Assembly (NCBI RefSeq): GCF_024171885.1
Contig: NZ_JAMTCP010000051.1
Span: forward strand, 1-44,016
Direction: 5' to 3'
DNA length: 44,016 bases
Source of the DNA: Streptoalloteichus tenebrarius
Lineage (GTDB): Bacteria; Actinomycetota; Actinomycetes; Mycobacteriales; Pseudonocardiaceae
Both the position numbers and the translations under genes were made by a program. Positions 1-7,326 of this stretch are shown here, in pieces (positions within the stretch are counted from its first letter, which is position 1; each line of letters starts with the position of its first letter). The notes under the pieces are model-generated. The model had not been told where the DNA came from, did no database searches, and saw only the letters and a program-made list of their open reading frames with translations.

Positions 1-67
1 CTCGGGGCCGGCTCTGGTGTTCGAGCCCGGCCGGTTCGACGTGTTCCTGCGGCAGGTCAGGCGGTAG
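1..67 (+). CDS. DUF397 domain protein, C-terminal end only
   Basis: Only the last 21 codons lie in the window. The frame starts at base 2 and stops with TAG at 65-67. The tail reads ALVFEPGRFDVFLRQVRR, which fits the end of DUF397 proteins (a hydrophobic Phe-x-Pro-Gly turn followed by an aromatic helix ending in Arg). In actinomycetes these small proteins usually sit beside an XRE-type regulator, which would lie upstream of this window. No DNA-binding region or start can be judged here. Confidence 0.6.
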   Translation, partial: SGPALVFEPGRFDVFLRQVRR

Positions 68-149
68 GTCGTTGCTCTGGGTGTCCTTCGTCGCCCGGTG
101 ATCCTGCTCGGATGGTGGCGTGGGTGAGTCCCGGGTGAGGCGAGCCTCG

Positions 150-264
150 GAGTTGTCCACAGTCACCCGATTTCCTCCACAGGGCCTGGTGTGGGCCTTG
201 GGCGCGGGGTGGTGGGCCGATAGGCTGGAGCAGGGCTCGCCCCCCAGGGCGGGTGGGGGCTGTA
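150..264 (+). repeat. Dispersed intergenic repeat, copy A (DnaA-type box, TAGGCTGGA, GC hairpin)
   Basis: This ~115-bp element recurs at 10019-10113 (inverted) and 32421-32535. Copy A has a perfect actinobacterial DnaA-type box TTGTCCACA at 153-161, a degenerate second box near 172-181, the core TAGGCTGGA at 221-229, and a GC-rich block at 233-263 able to pair GCCCCC with GGGGGC. TTGGGC at 198-203 lies 17 bp from TAGGCT, so the core could be a promoter. It lies in the gap at 68-494, which holds no gene I can support. Confidence 0.7.
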
Positions 265-440
265 CCGGAGTAGTGGGGCGCGGGTGACCGTGCCGGGGCC
301 GCCACCAGGAGTTCTCGGGGCATTGAGGATGAGGGCCGCGTCGTGTGTGGCTGCCTGGCCCCGACGTGCGGGGAAGTGGCGGGAAGCCCCCCAGGGCGTC
401 GTGACGGGGAAGAGCGGCTGATCTGTCCTTAGTGGACGAA

Positions 441-476
441 GGGTGCGGTCGGGACGCCGTTGTCCCGACCGCACCC
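441..476 (-). terminator. Terminator of the S15 hydrolase gene
   Basis: A perfect 14-bp stem (441-454 with 463-476) closes an 8-nt loop, 18 bp past the stop of the minus-strand hydrolase. There is no U tract, as is common in high-GC actinomycetes. Confidence 0.7.
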
Positions 477-494
477 GTGGTCCGGCGGTGTCCG

Positions 495-2096
495 TCAGGC
501 CGTGGGGATCCGCAGCCAGGACGGGTCGCCCTCCGGCGAGCCGAAGGTCACCGTGGCCCCGCGCTGGCTCATGCCGACGTAGCGCGGGTCGACGGTGTCG
601 ACCACCAGGACCAGTCGGTGCCCGGCCGGGACGTTCCAGGTCACGGGCTCCAGGTCGATGTCGACGCTCTGGGCGACACCGGGCTTGGCGCCGCGCAGCG
701 TGAGCGGCTTGTGCGTGATCAGTGCGCCGTCGCCGAGCGAGCCCACGTCGTACAGGTAGGCGTAGAGCGTCGTGGTGGCCGCGCTCGGGGTGACGGTGGT
801 GTGCAGGCGCGGAGCACCGTTGACCGTGGTGGCCCTGTCGTAGCTGGGACCCCACCAGACGCCGGCGTCGGCGCGGTTCACCTGGGGCATCCACACCCCC
901 GTGGGGATGTTGAAGAAGCCCTGCAACATGCCACTGACCATGATCGTGCCGCTGTTGGCGGCGGTGTCCCACCCGGTGTTGATGCGGTGCGTCCAGCCGG
1001 TCGCCGGGGAGCCGGCCAGCGAGCCGGTCACCTGCGGCGAGGTCCAGCCCGTCGTCGGCTGGGTCAGGTAGAACGTGCTCGTGCGCCCGGTGGCCGCCTC
1101 CCAGCTCGGGTAGCTGCGCCAGCCCCCGCCGTTGTTCGGCTTCAGGTGCACCGGGTTCTCGCGGTCGATGCCGTTGTCCACCCCGCGCAGGTGGTGGTCG
1201 AACCAGCGCCGGGTGTTCTCCCAGATCTCGTTGGGGAACCCGGCCGCGCCGAACAGCTCGGGGGTGGCGTGGTCGCCGGGGCTGAGCATGAGCCGCTTCG
1301 GGCCGCTGACGCGGTTGTAGAAGTCGACGAGCTGGCTGGGCGGGAAGATGCCGTCCTGCCAGGGGTGCGCGATCATGACGGCCGGGCGGTTGGCGTTGAT
1401 CTGGTCGACCTTGGTGGACACCGAGCGCTCCGGCGCGATCGGCAGCACCTTGTCGAAGTTCCCCGCGCGGTAGTCCGCCTCGGCCTGCCGCAGCTCGGGG
1501 CCTGGCCGGCCGGTCAGGTGGCCCAGCCCCATCAGCAGCTCGACGGCCTGGAAGCTCACCGTGTGGTTCGGGTAGAGGGAGGCGGCGAGGTCGGCCCAGC
1601 CGCTCATCGCCGAGACCGCGCGCACCCGCCGGTCGGCGGCGGCGGTCAGGAGGCTGATGCCCGAGCCGTAGGAGATGCCGGCCATGCCGACCCGCGCGGG
1701 GTCGCCGCCGGCGTGCTCGATCGCCCAGTCGATGACCCTGCGGGCGTCCGCGACGTCGGTCGGTCCGGCCACCCCGATCTCGCCGCCGGAGTCCCAGAAG
1801 CCCCGGCTGGTGTAGCTGACCACGACGTACCCGGATTCGTAGGCCATCTTCCACGCGGCGCCGACGTACTCCAGGTTGTTCACACCCCAGCTCGACGGCA
1901 GCACCAGCAGCGGGTGCGGTCCGGGGCCGCGTCCGGTCGGCCGGATCACGAACGCCTTGAGCGGCGTGCCGCCCTCGCCGGGGATGGTCTCGTACCGCGT
2001 GGTGAAGCCGGGCGCGGCGGTGGCCGCCGGGGTGACCAGGAGCGAGCCGAGCAACGCGGTCAGGGCCGCGAGCAGGAGCAGGGGGATCCGCCGCAT
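495..2096 (-). CDS. Secreted CocE/NonD-family hydrolase (S15 X-Pro dipeptidyl-peptidase type)
   Basis: The product is a 533-residue alpha/beta hydrolase. The N-terminus is a Sec-type signal peptide: Arg-Arg at 2-3, a Leu/Ala-rich core to about residue 22, and likely cleavage after the Ala-Thr-Ala region near 26-28. The nucleophile elbow GISYGSG puts the catalytic Ser at 142, with an oxyanion region near PSSW at 67-70. The C-terminal part resembles the beta-sandwich of the PepX_C domain and ends with SPEGDPSWLRIPTA. The start is supported by an AAGGAGG just upstream. The family includes X-Pro dipeptidyl peptidases and ester/amide hydrolases such as cocaine esterase, so the substrate cannot be read from the sequence. 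It is monocistronic, with a hairpin at 441-476 and overlapping palindromes upstream at 2172-2191. Confidence 0.88.
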   Translation of the reverse strand: MRRIPLLLLAALTALLGSLLVTPAATAAPGFTTRYETIPGEGGTPLKAFVIRPTGRGPGPHPLLVLPSSWGVNNLEYVGAAWKMAYESGYVVVSYTSRGFWDSGGEIGVAGPTDVADARRVIDWAIEHAGGDPARVGMAGISYGSGISLLTAAADRRVRAVSAMSGWADLAASLYPNHTVSFQAVELLMGLGHLTGRPGPELRQAEADYRAGNFDKVLPIAPERSVSTKVDQINANRPAVMIAHPWQDGIFPPSQLVDFYNRVSGPKRLMLSPGDHATPELFGAAGFPNEIWENTRRWFDHHLRGVDNGIDRENPVHLKPNNGGGWRSYPSWEAATGRTSTFYLTQPTTGWTSPQVTGSLAGSPATGWTHRINTGWDTAANSGTIMVSGMLQGFFNIPTGVWMPQVNRADAGVWWGPSYDRATTVNGAPRLHTTVTPSAATTTLYAYLYDVGSLGDGALITHKPLTLRGAKPGVAQSVDIDLEPVTWNVPAGHRLVLVVDTVDPRYVGMSQRGATVTFGSPEGDPSWLRIPTA

Positions 2097-2171
2097 CCCG
2101 ACCTCCTTGAACGTGAGGTTTCTTCGGTGTTACTGCCGGGTAATGGTCGTGGAGTGGATCACATGATCGGC

Positions 2172-2191
2172 GTCACTGTGACCAAGGTCAC
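2172..2191. promoter_or_regulatory. Overlapping palindromes upstream of the S15 hydrolase
   Basis: GTCAC-T-GTGAC (2172-2182) overlaps GTGACC-AA-GGTCAC (2178-2191), about 80-95 bp upstream of the minus-strand hydrolase start. The 300-bp gap at 2097-2396 separates this gene from the divergent folP2. I see no other gene in it. This is a candidate operator for an unknown regulator. Confidence 0.4.
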
Positions 2192-2384
2192 CGCGAGCTG
2201 TTGACGTCCACCGTGACCGCGTTGACGTGCGGAGATCGATTCAGCGCGGTGGCGGATGCCTTCTGGCTCCCGCCGTTCGGGTTACTCTCTGTGGCGCACG
2301 AGGGTGATGGTGCTCACGAGAGTTCGACAGAAGTGAGCGAGGTCACATCGGTCGCCGCGCGGCGGTTCCGCTGTCATCGCCTGG

Positions 2385-2396
2385 CACGATCGGGAC
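2385..2396 (+). promoter_or_regulatory. Leaderless promoter of folP2 (CACGAT-N6-GTG)
   Basis: CACGAT at 2385-2390 fits the NANNNT -10 pattern and is 6 bp from the GTG start at 2397. No Shine-Dalgarno sequence is present. The same arrangement occurs before the DivIVA-like gene at 8051. Confidence 0.45.
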
Positions 2397-3266
2397 GTGA
2401 GCACGCTGCGGTTCGGCAAGCGCGAGGTCCGGCAGGACCGCGCCCTGGTGATGGCGATCGTCAACCGGACCAGGGACTCCTTCTACGACCGCGGCGCGAC
2501 CTTCGCCGAGGACGCCGCGCTGGCCGCCGTCGACCGCGTGGTGGCCGAGGGCGCCGACATCGTCGACATCGGAGGCGTGCGCGCCGGGTCGCACGGCGAG
2601 GTCGTCGACGTCGACGAGGAGATCCGGCGCGTCGTCCCGTTCGTCGCCGCCGTGCGCGAGCGCCACCCCCGCCTGGTGATCAGCGTCGACACCTGGCGGC
2701 ACGAGGTCGGGCGGCTGGTCTGCGAGGCGGGCGCCGACCTGCTCAACGACACCTGGGCCGGGGCCGACCCCCGGCTCGCCGAGGTCGCCGCCGAGTTCGG
2801 CGTCGGCATCGTGTGCTCCCACACCGGAGGCCTCGCCCCGCGCACCGACCCCCACCGCGTCCGCTACGCCGACGTGGTCGCCGACGTCGTCGAGGAGGTG
2901 ACCCGGCAGGCCGAGCGGATGGTGCGCCTCGGCGTGCCCAGGGAGGGGGTGCTGATCGACCCCACCCACGACTTCGGCAAGAACACCTGGCACAGCCTGG
3001 AGCTGCTGCGCCGGCTGGACGAGCTGGTGGCCACCGGGTGGCCGGTGCTGATGGCCCTGTCGAACAAGGACTTCGTGGGCGAGACCCTCGACGCCGAGGT
3101 GGGCGAGCGGGTCGACGGGACGCTCGCGGCGACCGCGGTCGCGGCGTGGGCCGGCGCGAAGGTGTTCCGTGCGCACAACGTCCGGCAGACCCGGCACGTG
3201 GTGGAGATGGTCGGCAGCATCGCCGGGACCCGTCCGCCCGCGCGGGTGCTGCGGGCCATGGCCTGA
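2397..3266 (+). CDS. folP2: FolP2-type dihydropteroate synthase homologue
   Basis: The product is a 289-residue TIM-barrel protein of the dihydropteroate synthase family. It is the FolP2 branch: the first pterin-site motif reads VMAIVNRTRDSFYD instead of the usual (V/M)GIVNVTPDSFSDGG, and the second reads DIGGVRAG instead of DxGGESTRPG. It closely follows the M. tuberculosis Rv1207 sequence as I remember it, including the LIDPTHDFGKNT and LMALSNKD segments. Mycobacterial FolP2 is reported not to act as a working dihydropteroate synthase, so a folate role is doubtful. The stop is 8 bp before gpgS, the same pairing as Rv1207-Rv1208, which points to a role linked to GpgS or to a conserved transcript. 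The GTG start at 2397 follows a CACGAT box. Confidence 0.88.
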   Translation: MSTLRFGKREVRQDRALVMAIVNRTRDSFYDRGATFAEDAALAAVDRVVAEGADIVDIGGVRAGSHGEVVDVDEEIRRVVPFVAAVRERHPRLVISVDTWRHEVGRLVCEAGADLLNDTWAGADPRLAEVAAEFGVGIVCSHTGGLAPRTDPHRVRYADVVADVVEEVTRQAERMVRLGVPREGVLIDPTHDFGKNTWHSLELLRRLDELVATGWPVLMALSNKDFVGETLDAEVGERVDGTLAATAVAAWAGAKVFRAHNVRQTRHVVEMVGSIAGTRPPARVLRAMA

Positions 3267-3274
3267 CCGTCGTC

Positions 3275-4216
3275 ATGCGGTCCGACGTCGAGCGCTGGTT
3301 CGCCGCGCGCACGATTCAGTATCCACAGTGGACTGTTGAGGAGCTGCGCTCGGCCAAGGGCGGGCGCACGGTGAGCGTCGTGCTGCCCGCGCTGAACGAG
3401 GAGTCCACGGTGGGGGACGTGGTGGCCGCCGTGCTCCCCCACACGTCCACAGTGGACGGACGGCGGCTGGTGGACGAGGTCGTCGTGGTCGACTCCGGGT
3501 CCACCGACCGCACGGCGGAGGTGGCGGCCTCGGCCGGCGCGCGGGTGGTGCGCCGCGAGGACGTCGTGCCGCACCTGCCGCCGGTGCCCGGCAAGGGCGA
3601 GGTCCTGTGGCGCTCCCTCGCCGCGACCACCGGCGACCTCGTGGTCTTCCTGGACTCCGACCTGGTCGAGGTCGACGTGGGTTTCGTCCCCGCGCTGCTC
3701 GGGCCGTTGCTCACCGTCGACGGCGTGCACCTGGTCAAGGGCTTCTACCGCCGGCCGCTGCGGATGGAGAACAGCGAGGCGGACAACGGCGGAGGGCGGG
3801 TCACCGAGCTACTCGCCCGCCCGCTGATCGCCGCCCTGCGGCCGGAGCTGTCCGGCATCGTGCAGCCCCTCGGCGGCGAGTACGCGGCGACGCGCGAGTT
3901 GCTGGAGTCCGTGCCGTTCGCCGCCGGCTACGGCGTGGAGATCGGGCTGCTGCTCGACACGGCCCACCGGTACGGCGTGGACGCCATCGCGCAGGTCAAC
4001 CTCGGTGTCCGGAAGCACCGCAACCGCTCCCTGCGCGCGCTGGGCGTCATGGCGCGCCAGATCCTCGGCACCGTGCTCCGCCGGTGCGGCCTGCCGGACG
4101 ACGGCGGCCCCTACGCGCAGTTCGCACAGGTGGCCGGCGAATGGCTGCCCGACGAGACCGAGGTCCGGCTCGGCGACCGGCCACCGATGCGCGAGGTGCT
4201 CGCGGCCGAGCGGTGA
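3275..4216 (+). CDS. gpgS: Glucosyl-3-phosphoglycerate synthase
   Basis: The product is a 313-residue GT-A (GT81-type) glycosyltransferase. It should transfer glucose from a sugar nucleotide (UDP- or ADP-glucose) to 3-phosphoglycerate, the first step of glucosylglycerate and methylglucose lipopolysaccharide synthesis. Visible features are the nucleotide-binding start SVVLPALNEESTV (34-46), VVDSGSTDRT (71-80), a DSD metal motif at 127-129, PGKGEVLWR before it, and the acceptor-site segments LVKGFYRRP and GYGVEIGLLLD. The conserved end includes REVL. It follows folP2 by 8 bp, as in mycobacteria. The stop codon lies inside the first unit of a 35-bp tandem repeat, so the last residues AAER are encoded by the repeat. 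Confidence 0.93.
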   Translation: MRSDVERWFAARTIQYPQWTVEELRSAKGGRTVSVVLPALNEESTVGDVVAAVLPHTSTVDGRRLVDEVVVVDSGSTDRTAEVAASAGARVVRREDVVPHLPPVPGKGEVLWRSLAATTGDLVVFLDSDLVEVDVGFVPALLGPLLTVDGVHLVKGFYRRPLRMENSEADNGGGRVTELLARPLIAALRPELSGIVQPLGGEYAATRELLESVPFAAGYGVEIGLLLDTAHRYGVDAIAQVNLGVRKHRNRSLRALGVMARQILGTVLRRCGLPDDGGPYAQFAQVAGEWLPDETEVRLGDRPPMREVLAAER

Positions 4217-4290
4217 CCCGCGCCGCGAGCGGGCCTGCGGCCAAGCGGTGACCGGCGCCGCGAGCGGGCCTGCGGCCGAGCGGTGACCCG
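4203..4290. repeat. 35-bp tandem repeat overlapping the gpgS stop
   Basis: Units begin at 4203, 4238 and 4273 (the third is partial) and share the core CGGCCGAGCGGTGACC, with one or two changes per unit. The first unit contains the gpgS stop codon, so the last codons and stop of gpgS have been copied downstream. Confidence 0.8.
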
Positions 4291-4327
4291 TCGGTCGCGC
4301 TGATCCGCATGCCGGCGGCCGATGCCG

Positions 4328-4417
4328 TGCCGTGGTGCCCAGTTCCGTGATGACCAGTGCCGTGGTGCCCTGTGCGGTGGTGCCCAGTTCCGTGATGACC
4401 AGCGCCGTTGCGGCGCC
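4328..4417. repeat. 45-bp tandem repeat, two copies
   Basis: Units 4328-4372 and 4373-4417 are nearly identical over their first 30 bp (one mismatch) and then diverge. The pair fills the gap between convergent gpgS and the small cassette gene, and its end abuts the 3' end of the latter. Confidence 0.75.
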
Positions 4418-4424
4418 CGGGCTG

Positions 4425-4781
4425 TCAGAGCAGCTTGCCGATCCCGTCGGCGATCTCCGCGATCGCGCCGCCGGCGGTCAACGCGGTGAGCAGGCCGCGC
4501 AGGCGCTGCCACCGGTCCCGCACGCGCCGGGGGTCGGGCTCGTCCGCCGCCAGCTCCTCCGCGAGCAGCTCCGCGTGCGCGTCGGCCCGCGCGTAGGCCG
4601 GGTCGTCCGCGTGCGCGGCCAGCTCCACGCGGAGCCGGGCGACGAGCGCGCGCAGGTCGTCACCCCGCAGCGCGCCGCCGATCGTCACGTCGCCGACGTC
4701 GACCTTGTTGTGCCGGCCCCCGAAGTTGGCGCCGACGACGGTGCTGCCGGTGATGTGGGTGTTCCTGCCTCGGTTGGCCAC
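4425..4781 (-). CDS. Small protein with NTxI...SxVxGxNxGGR motif, partner of the upstream membrane protein
   Basis: This is a 118-residue protein of unknown function. Residues 7-34 are a Gly/Asn/Val-rich stretch with a roughly 8-residue rhythm, which looks like short beta turns. Residues 38-105 are a predicted helical bundle rich in Ala/Leu/Arg/Asp, and the end is hydrophobic (LLTALTAGGAIAEIADGIGKLL). The GTG start at 4781 is 1 bp past the stop of the upstream gene, so the two are translationally coupled. The motif at 7-33 aligns without gaps to residues 544-570 of the upstream protein, with 14 of 27 identical. I know similar tracts in small actinobacterial proteins but cannot give a function. 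Co-assembly with the upstream membrane protein is an inference. Confidence 0.75.
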   Translation of the reverse strand: MANRGRNTHITGSTVVGANFGGRHNKVDVGDVTIGGALRGDDLRALVARLRVELAAHADDPAYARADAHAELLAEELAADEPDPRRVRDRWQRLRGLLTALTAGGAIAEIADGIGKLL

Positions 4782-4782
4782 G

Positions 4783-6528
4783 TCAGTCCTTCCCGCCGCC
4801 CTCGTTGTCGCGGCTCATCGTGGCGTTGCCGGTGGTGACCGTGTTGCCCCTGCCGCCGATGTTGAGCCCGGAGACCTGGCTGTCGTTGATCACGGTGTTG
4901 TGGATGACCGCCGACGTGCTGCCACTGAACTCCTTGGTGGAGTAGCCGTGCTCCTCCAGGCAGTCGGCGATGGCCGCCATGGCCCTGCGCTCCATCAGCT
5001 TGACGTGCCGGATGCCGTCCATCTCGTGGAAGTACGTCTCGCCGTGCCGGCCGGCGGCCAGCTCGCGGATGCTGCGCCGCGACCCGTAGGTGGAGGGGAG
5101 GATGGCCTGCTCGGAGAAGATCCCGTTGCGGCGGGCCACCTCCCGCACCACGCGGAAGATCGTCCGCAGCCGCCGGAACACCGTGCCCGGCATGGCCACC
5201 AGGTCGACCAGCGCCCGCGCCACCGCGTTCGACAGGCGGGCCTCCGCCCACTCGCCGCGCGCGTAGTAGGGGGCGACGGGGTTGAGCTGGAAGGCGTTCC
5301 ACTCGACGTAGAGCGTCCGCTCGTCGCACCCGATGTGCAGGTAGCTGGAGATGACCAGCTCCTTGTGCCAGGTCTCGACGCGGAAGCAGCGGTAGTAGCG
5401 GATCCACTCCGGGCTCCGCTCGGTCAGGCCCCGCACCACCTCGGTGGGCAGCCAGTTGGCCGGCGTGGACGCCGGGCTGGGCAGGATGTGGCAGGCCAGC
5501 TCCTCGTGCCGGTAGCGGATGAGGGACCGCGCCGACACGACCACGTGCTCGCTGTCGGACAGCTCGCGCAGCCGCAGGCCGGGGGCGAGGTTGTCCGAGG
5601 CCCGCATCCGCTTCAGCTCGTCCGCCACCCGGTCGTACAGCTCCACCGGGCTGAGCGGCGTCGGCTCCTCGTCGTCCCCCGCCTCCTCGTCCCGGCGAAG
5701 CCGCACCGCGATGGACCAGGACCGGGACAGCGACCCGGATCCGACGAACGCGCGCCACCCGTCGTGCACCACGAGGTTGCCGCGCTGGCCGGCGTTCGCG
5801 ATGAGCTGCAACCGCTGGGCGTGCGGCTGCCACCCGGAGGCCCTCAGCGCGTGGTCGAGCCTGCCGTCCTGGGGCTGGGGTTGGCGGAACCGCCCGTAGG
5901 TGAAGTGGTTGACGAGCAGGTGCCGCAGGGCCAGCCGGTCGGCCAACAACACCGCGAGCATCACGGCGAGCAGCAGGAACACCGCGACGCCCGGGGCGAC
6001 GGCGTCCACCGCCTCGTCGACGGGGTCGCGGTAGGTGGAGCGGCGGCCGTAGCCGGTCGTCGGGGGTGACAACGCGTTCACGAGGAAGAACAACAGGGCC
6101 ACCAGGATGGTGGCGGTGACCAGGCCGGTCCTGGCGCTGCCGGGCGGCGAGCCGCCCCGCACCCTGGCCGCCGCCGCGGACATCCCGTGGACCATCAGCC
6201 AGACGACGGCGACCGCGATCCACGCGACCGCGGTCACCGGCGCGATGATCAGGATGACCAGGAACAGCACCAGGACGGCCGTGTCGCGCAGCACCCGCCG
6301 CCGGCGGGCCGCCAGCGCCTCCCTGAGCACGACGGCCGCGTCCACGCCGGGGGAGGGCGGGACCGCTCTCCTGGGTTCGGCGAGGAACTCCTCGATCGCG
6401 TTGTCCGCGAAGTTCTCGTCCAGGTGCGCCGCGGCCGAGAGGTGCCGGGTCGCCTCGTCGTCCCACTGCGGTGCGGCGGCGGCCGCGACGGCCTGGTCGC
6501 CCGGGTTCGCAATCGATTCAGCGGTCAT
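4783..6528 (-). CDS. Multi-pass membrane protein with C-terminal Gly/Asn-rich motif tail, unknown function
   Basis: This is a 581-residue protein. The N-terminal ~85 residues are soluble (helical, acidic). Four likely membrane segments follow: a hairpin in the first third (LVLFLVILIIAPVTAV, WIAVAVVWLMVHG), one at TATILVALLFFLVNAL, and one at GVAVFLLLAVMLAVLLA. A large cytoplasmic-looking domain of about 350 residues contains no motif I recognise. The tail (residues 535-581) is Ser/Asn/Gly/Thr-rich and carries the motif shared with the next gene. The start is set by GGAGG five bases before ATG. The longer frame further upstream lacks a ribosome site. The upstream gap carries a 16-bp palindrome at 6586-6601. 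Confidence 0.8.
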   Translation of the reverse strand: MTAESIANPGDQAVAAAAAPQWDDEATRHLSAAAHLDENFADNAIEEFLAEPRRAVPPSPGVDAAVVLREALAARRRRVLRDTAVLVLFLVILIIAPVTAVAWIAVAVVWLMVHGMSAAAARVRGGSPPGSARTGLVTATILVALLFFLVNALSPPTTGYGRRSTYRDPVDEAVDAVAPGVAVFLLLAVMLAVLLADRLALRHLLVNHFTYGRFRQPQPQDGRLDHALRASGWQPHAQRLQLIANAGQRGNLVVHDGWRAFVGSGSLSRSWSIAVRLRRDEEAGDDEEPTPLSPVELYDRVADELKRMRASDNLAPGLRLRELSDSEHVVVSARSLIRYRHEELACHILPSPASTPANWLPTEVVRGLTERSPEWIRYYRCFRVETWHKELVISSYLHIGCDERTLYVEWNAFQLNPVAPYYARGEWAEARLSNAVARALVDLVAMPGTVFRRLRTIFRVVREVARRNGIFSEQAILPSTYGSRRSIRELAAGRHGETYFHEMDGIRHVKLMERRAMAAIADCLEEHGYSTKEFSGSTSAVIHNTVINDSQVSGLNIGGRGNTVTTGNATMSRDNEGGGKD

Positions 6529-6585
6529 CAGACCTCCAGCGCGACGGGCTGTGGGGAGATCGGTGGTGGCCCGAAGTGTTGACCC

Positions 6586-6601
6586 CCGTTGGCACCAACG
6601 G
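6586..6601. promoter_or_regulatory. Palindromic candidate operator CCGTTGG-CA-CCAACGG
   Basis: This perfect 7+7 inverted repeat lies 58 bp upstream of the minus-strand membrane gene, next to a plus-strand TTGACC. No regulator is identified. Confidence 0.4.
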
Positions 6602-6973
6602 AAAGGAATCGGTCGCCTTCCACACGGATGGGCTAGTTCACCGGTACGTTTCCCGGCAACGACGCCGCGGAAGGGTGAGCGCGGCTCGGACGAACGGGCG
6701 GCACTGGTCATTCGCTTTCGGCGCGAGGGCGATTTCTGCGCGTCGCCCCAATGTGGGATGCCCCTGTCCCTCAACTCGGGCGTGGTGCCCTCGGGAGCCG
6801 CGAGGGCTCGGGGCGCGCCGGTCGCCGCATCGGGCGCCCCCGGCCCCGGGATGACCTGTCCGACACCCCTCGATCCACTGTGGAGGGCGGTCCGCACCTC
6901 GGCGTTCCCGCGCTCCGGGACGGTCCGCCTCCGTTCAGCCACCGGGCGGTGACACACCTCCGGGGGGCATCCG

Positions 6974-6987
6974 TAGACTCACTACAC
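6974..6987 (+). promoter_or_regulatory. Leaderless promoter of padR (TAGACT-N8-GTG)
   Basis: TAGACT at 6974-6979 is followed after 8 bp by the GTG start at 6988, with no Shine-Dalgarno sequence. The spacing puts the transcription start at or next to the start codon. Confidence 0.5.
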
Positions 6988-7326
6988 GTGAAGGCGGACG
7001 CGCTGCGTGGGCACCTGGATGCCTTGCTGCTGGCCACCCTCGACGGCCGCGAGCTGCATGGTTACGCGATCATCGAAGCGCTCCAACTCCGCAGTGGCGG
7101 GGCGCTGGACCTGCCGACCGGGACGGTCTACCCGGCGCTGCGGCGGCTGGAGCGGGCGGGCTACGTGCGGAGTGAGTGGACGACCGTCTCCGGTCGCCAG
7201 CGCCGCACCTACCAACTGACCACCGCCGGCAAGAAGGCGCTCACCGCGGAGCGCGCGGCATGGCGGGAGTTCACCACGGCCATCGAGGGTGTGCTGGGGA
7301 GCGGACCGTGGCCGGCCAAAGCCTGA
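6988..7326 (+). CDS. PadR family transcriptional regulator
   Basis: The product is a 112-residue winged-helix protein. It shows the PadR core: LLLATLDGRELHGYAIIEAL, then the TGTVYPALRRLERAGYVRSEW recognition helix and wing, then RRTYQLTTAGKKAL. The frame is open further upstream, but the GTG at 6988, just past a TAGACT box, gives the usual PadR length. The next gene starts inside this one (19-bp overlap), a typical PadR-effector pair. By analogy with PadR/HAAS pairs it probably represses its own operon. Confidence 0.88.
   Translation: MKADALRGHLDALLLATLDGRELHGYAIIEALQLRSGGALDLPTGTVYPALRRLERAGYVRSEWTTVSGRQRRTYQLTTAGKKALTAERAAWREFTTAIEGVLGSGPWPAKA

Larger units (their letters stand above)
6529..6987. 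other. Divergent gap between the membrane cassette and padR
   Basis: I see no gene in these 459 bp. The left end holds a perfect inverted repeat CCGTTGG-CA-CCAACGG (6586-6601), a candidate operator for the membrane cassette. TCCACTGTGGA (6874-6884), a palindrome recurring elsewhere in the window, lies in the right half. The right end holds the padR promoter. Confidence 0.5.

Noticed and set aside
163-1854. 563-codon open frame on the minus strand across the S15 hydrolase
   Set aside because: It is an Arg/Gly-rich shadow frame of the clearly homologous hydrolase in another frame.
2201-4216. 671-codon frame spanning folP2 and gpgS
   Set aside because: It is the gpgS frame read backwards through folP2. 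The upstream part is Arg-rich shadow sequence and folP2 is clearly in another frame.
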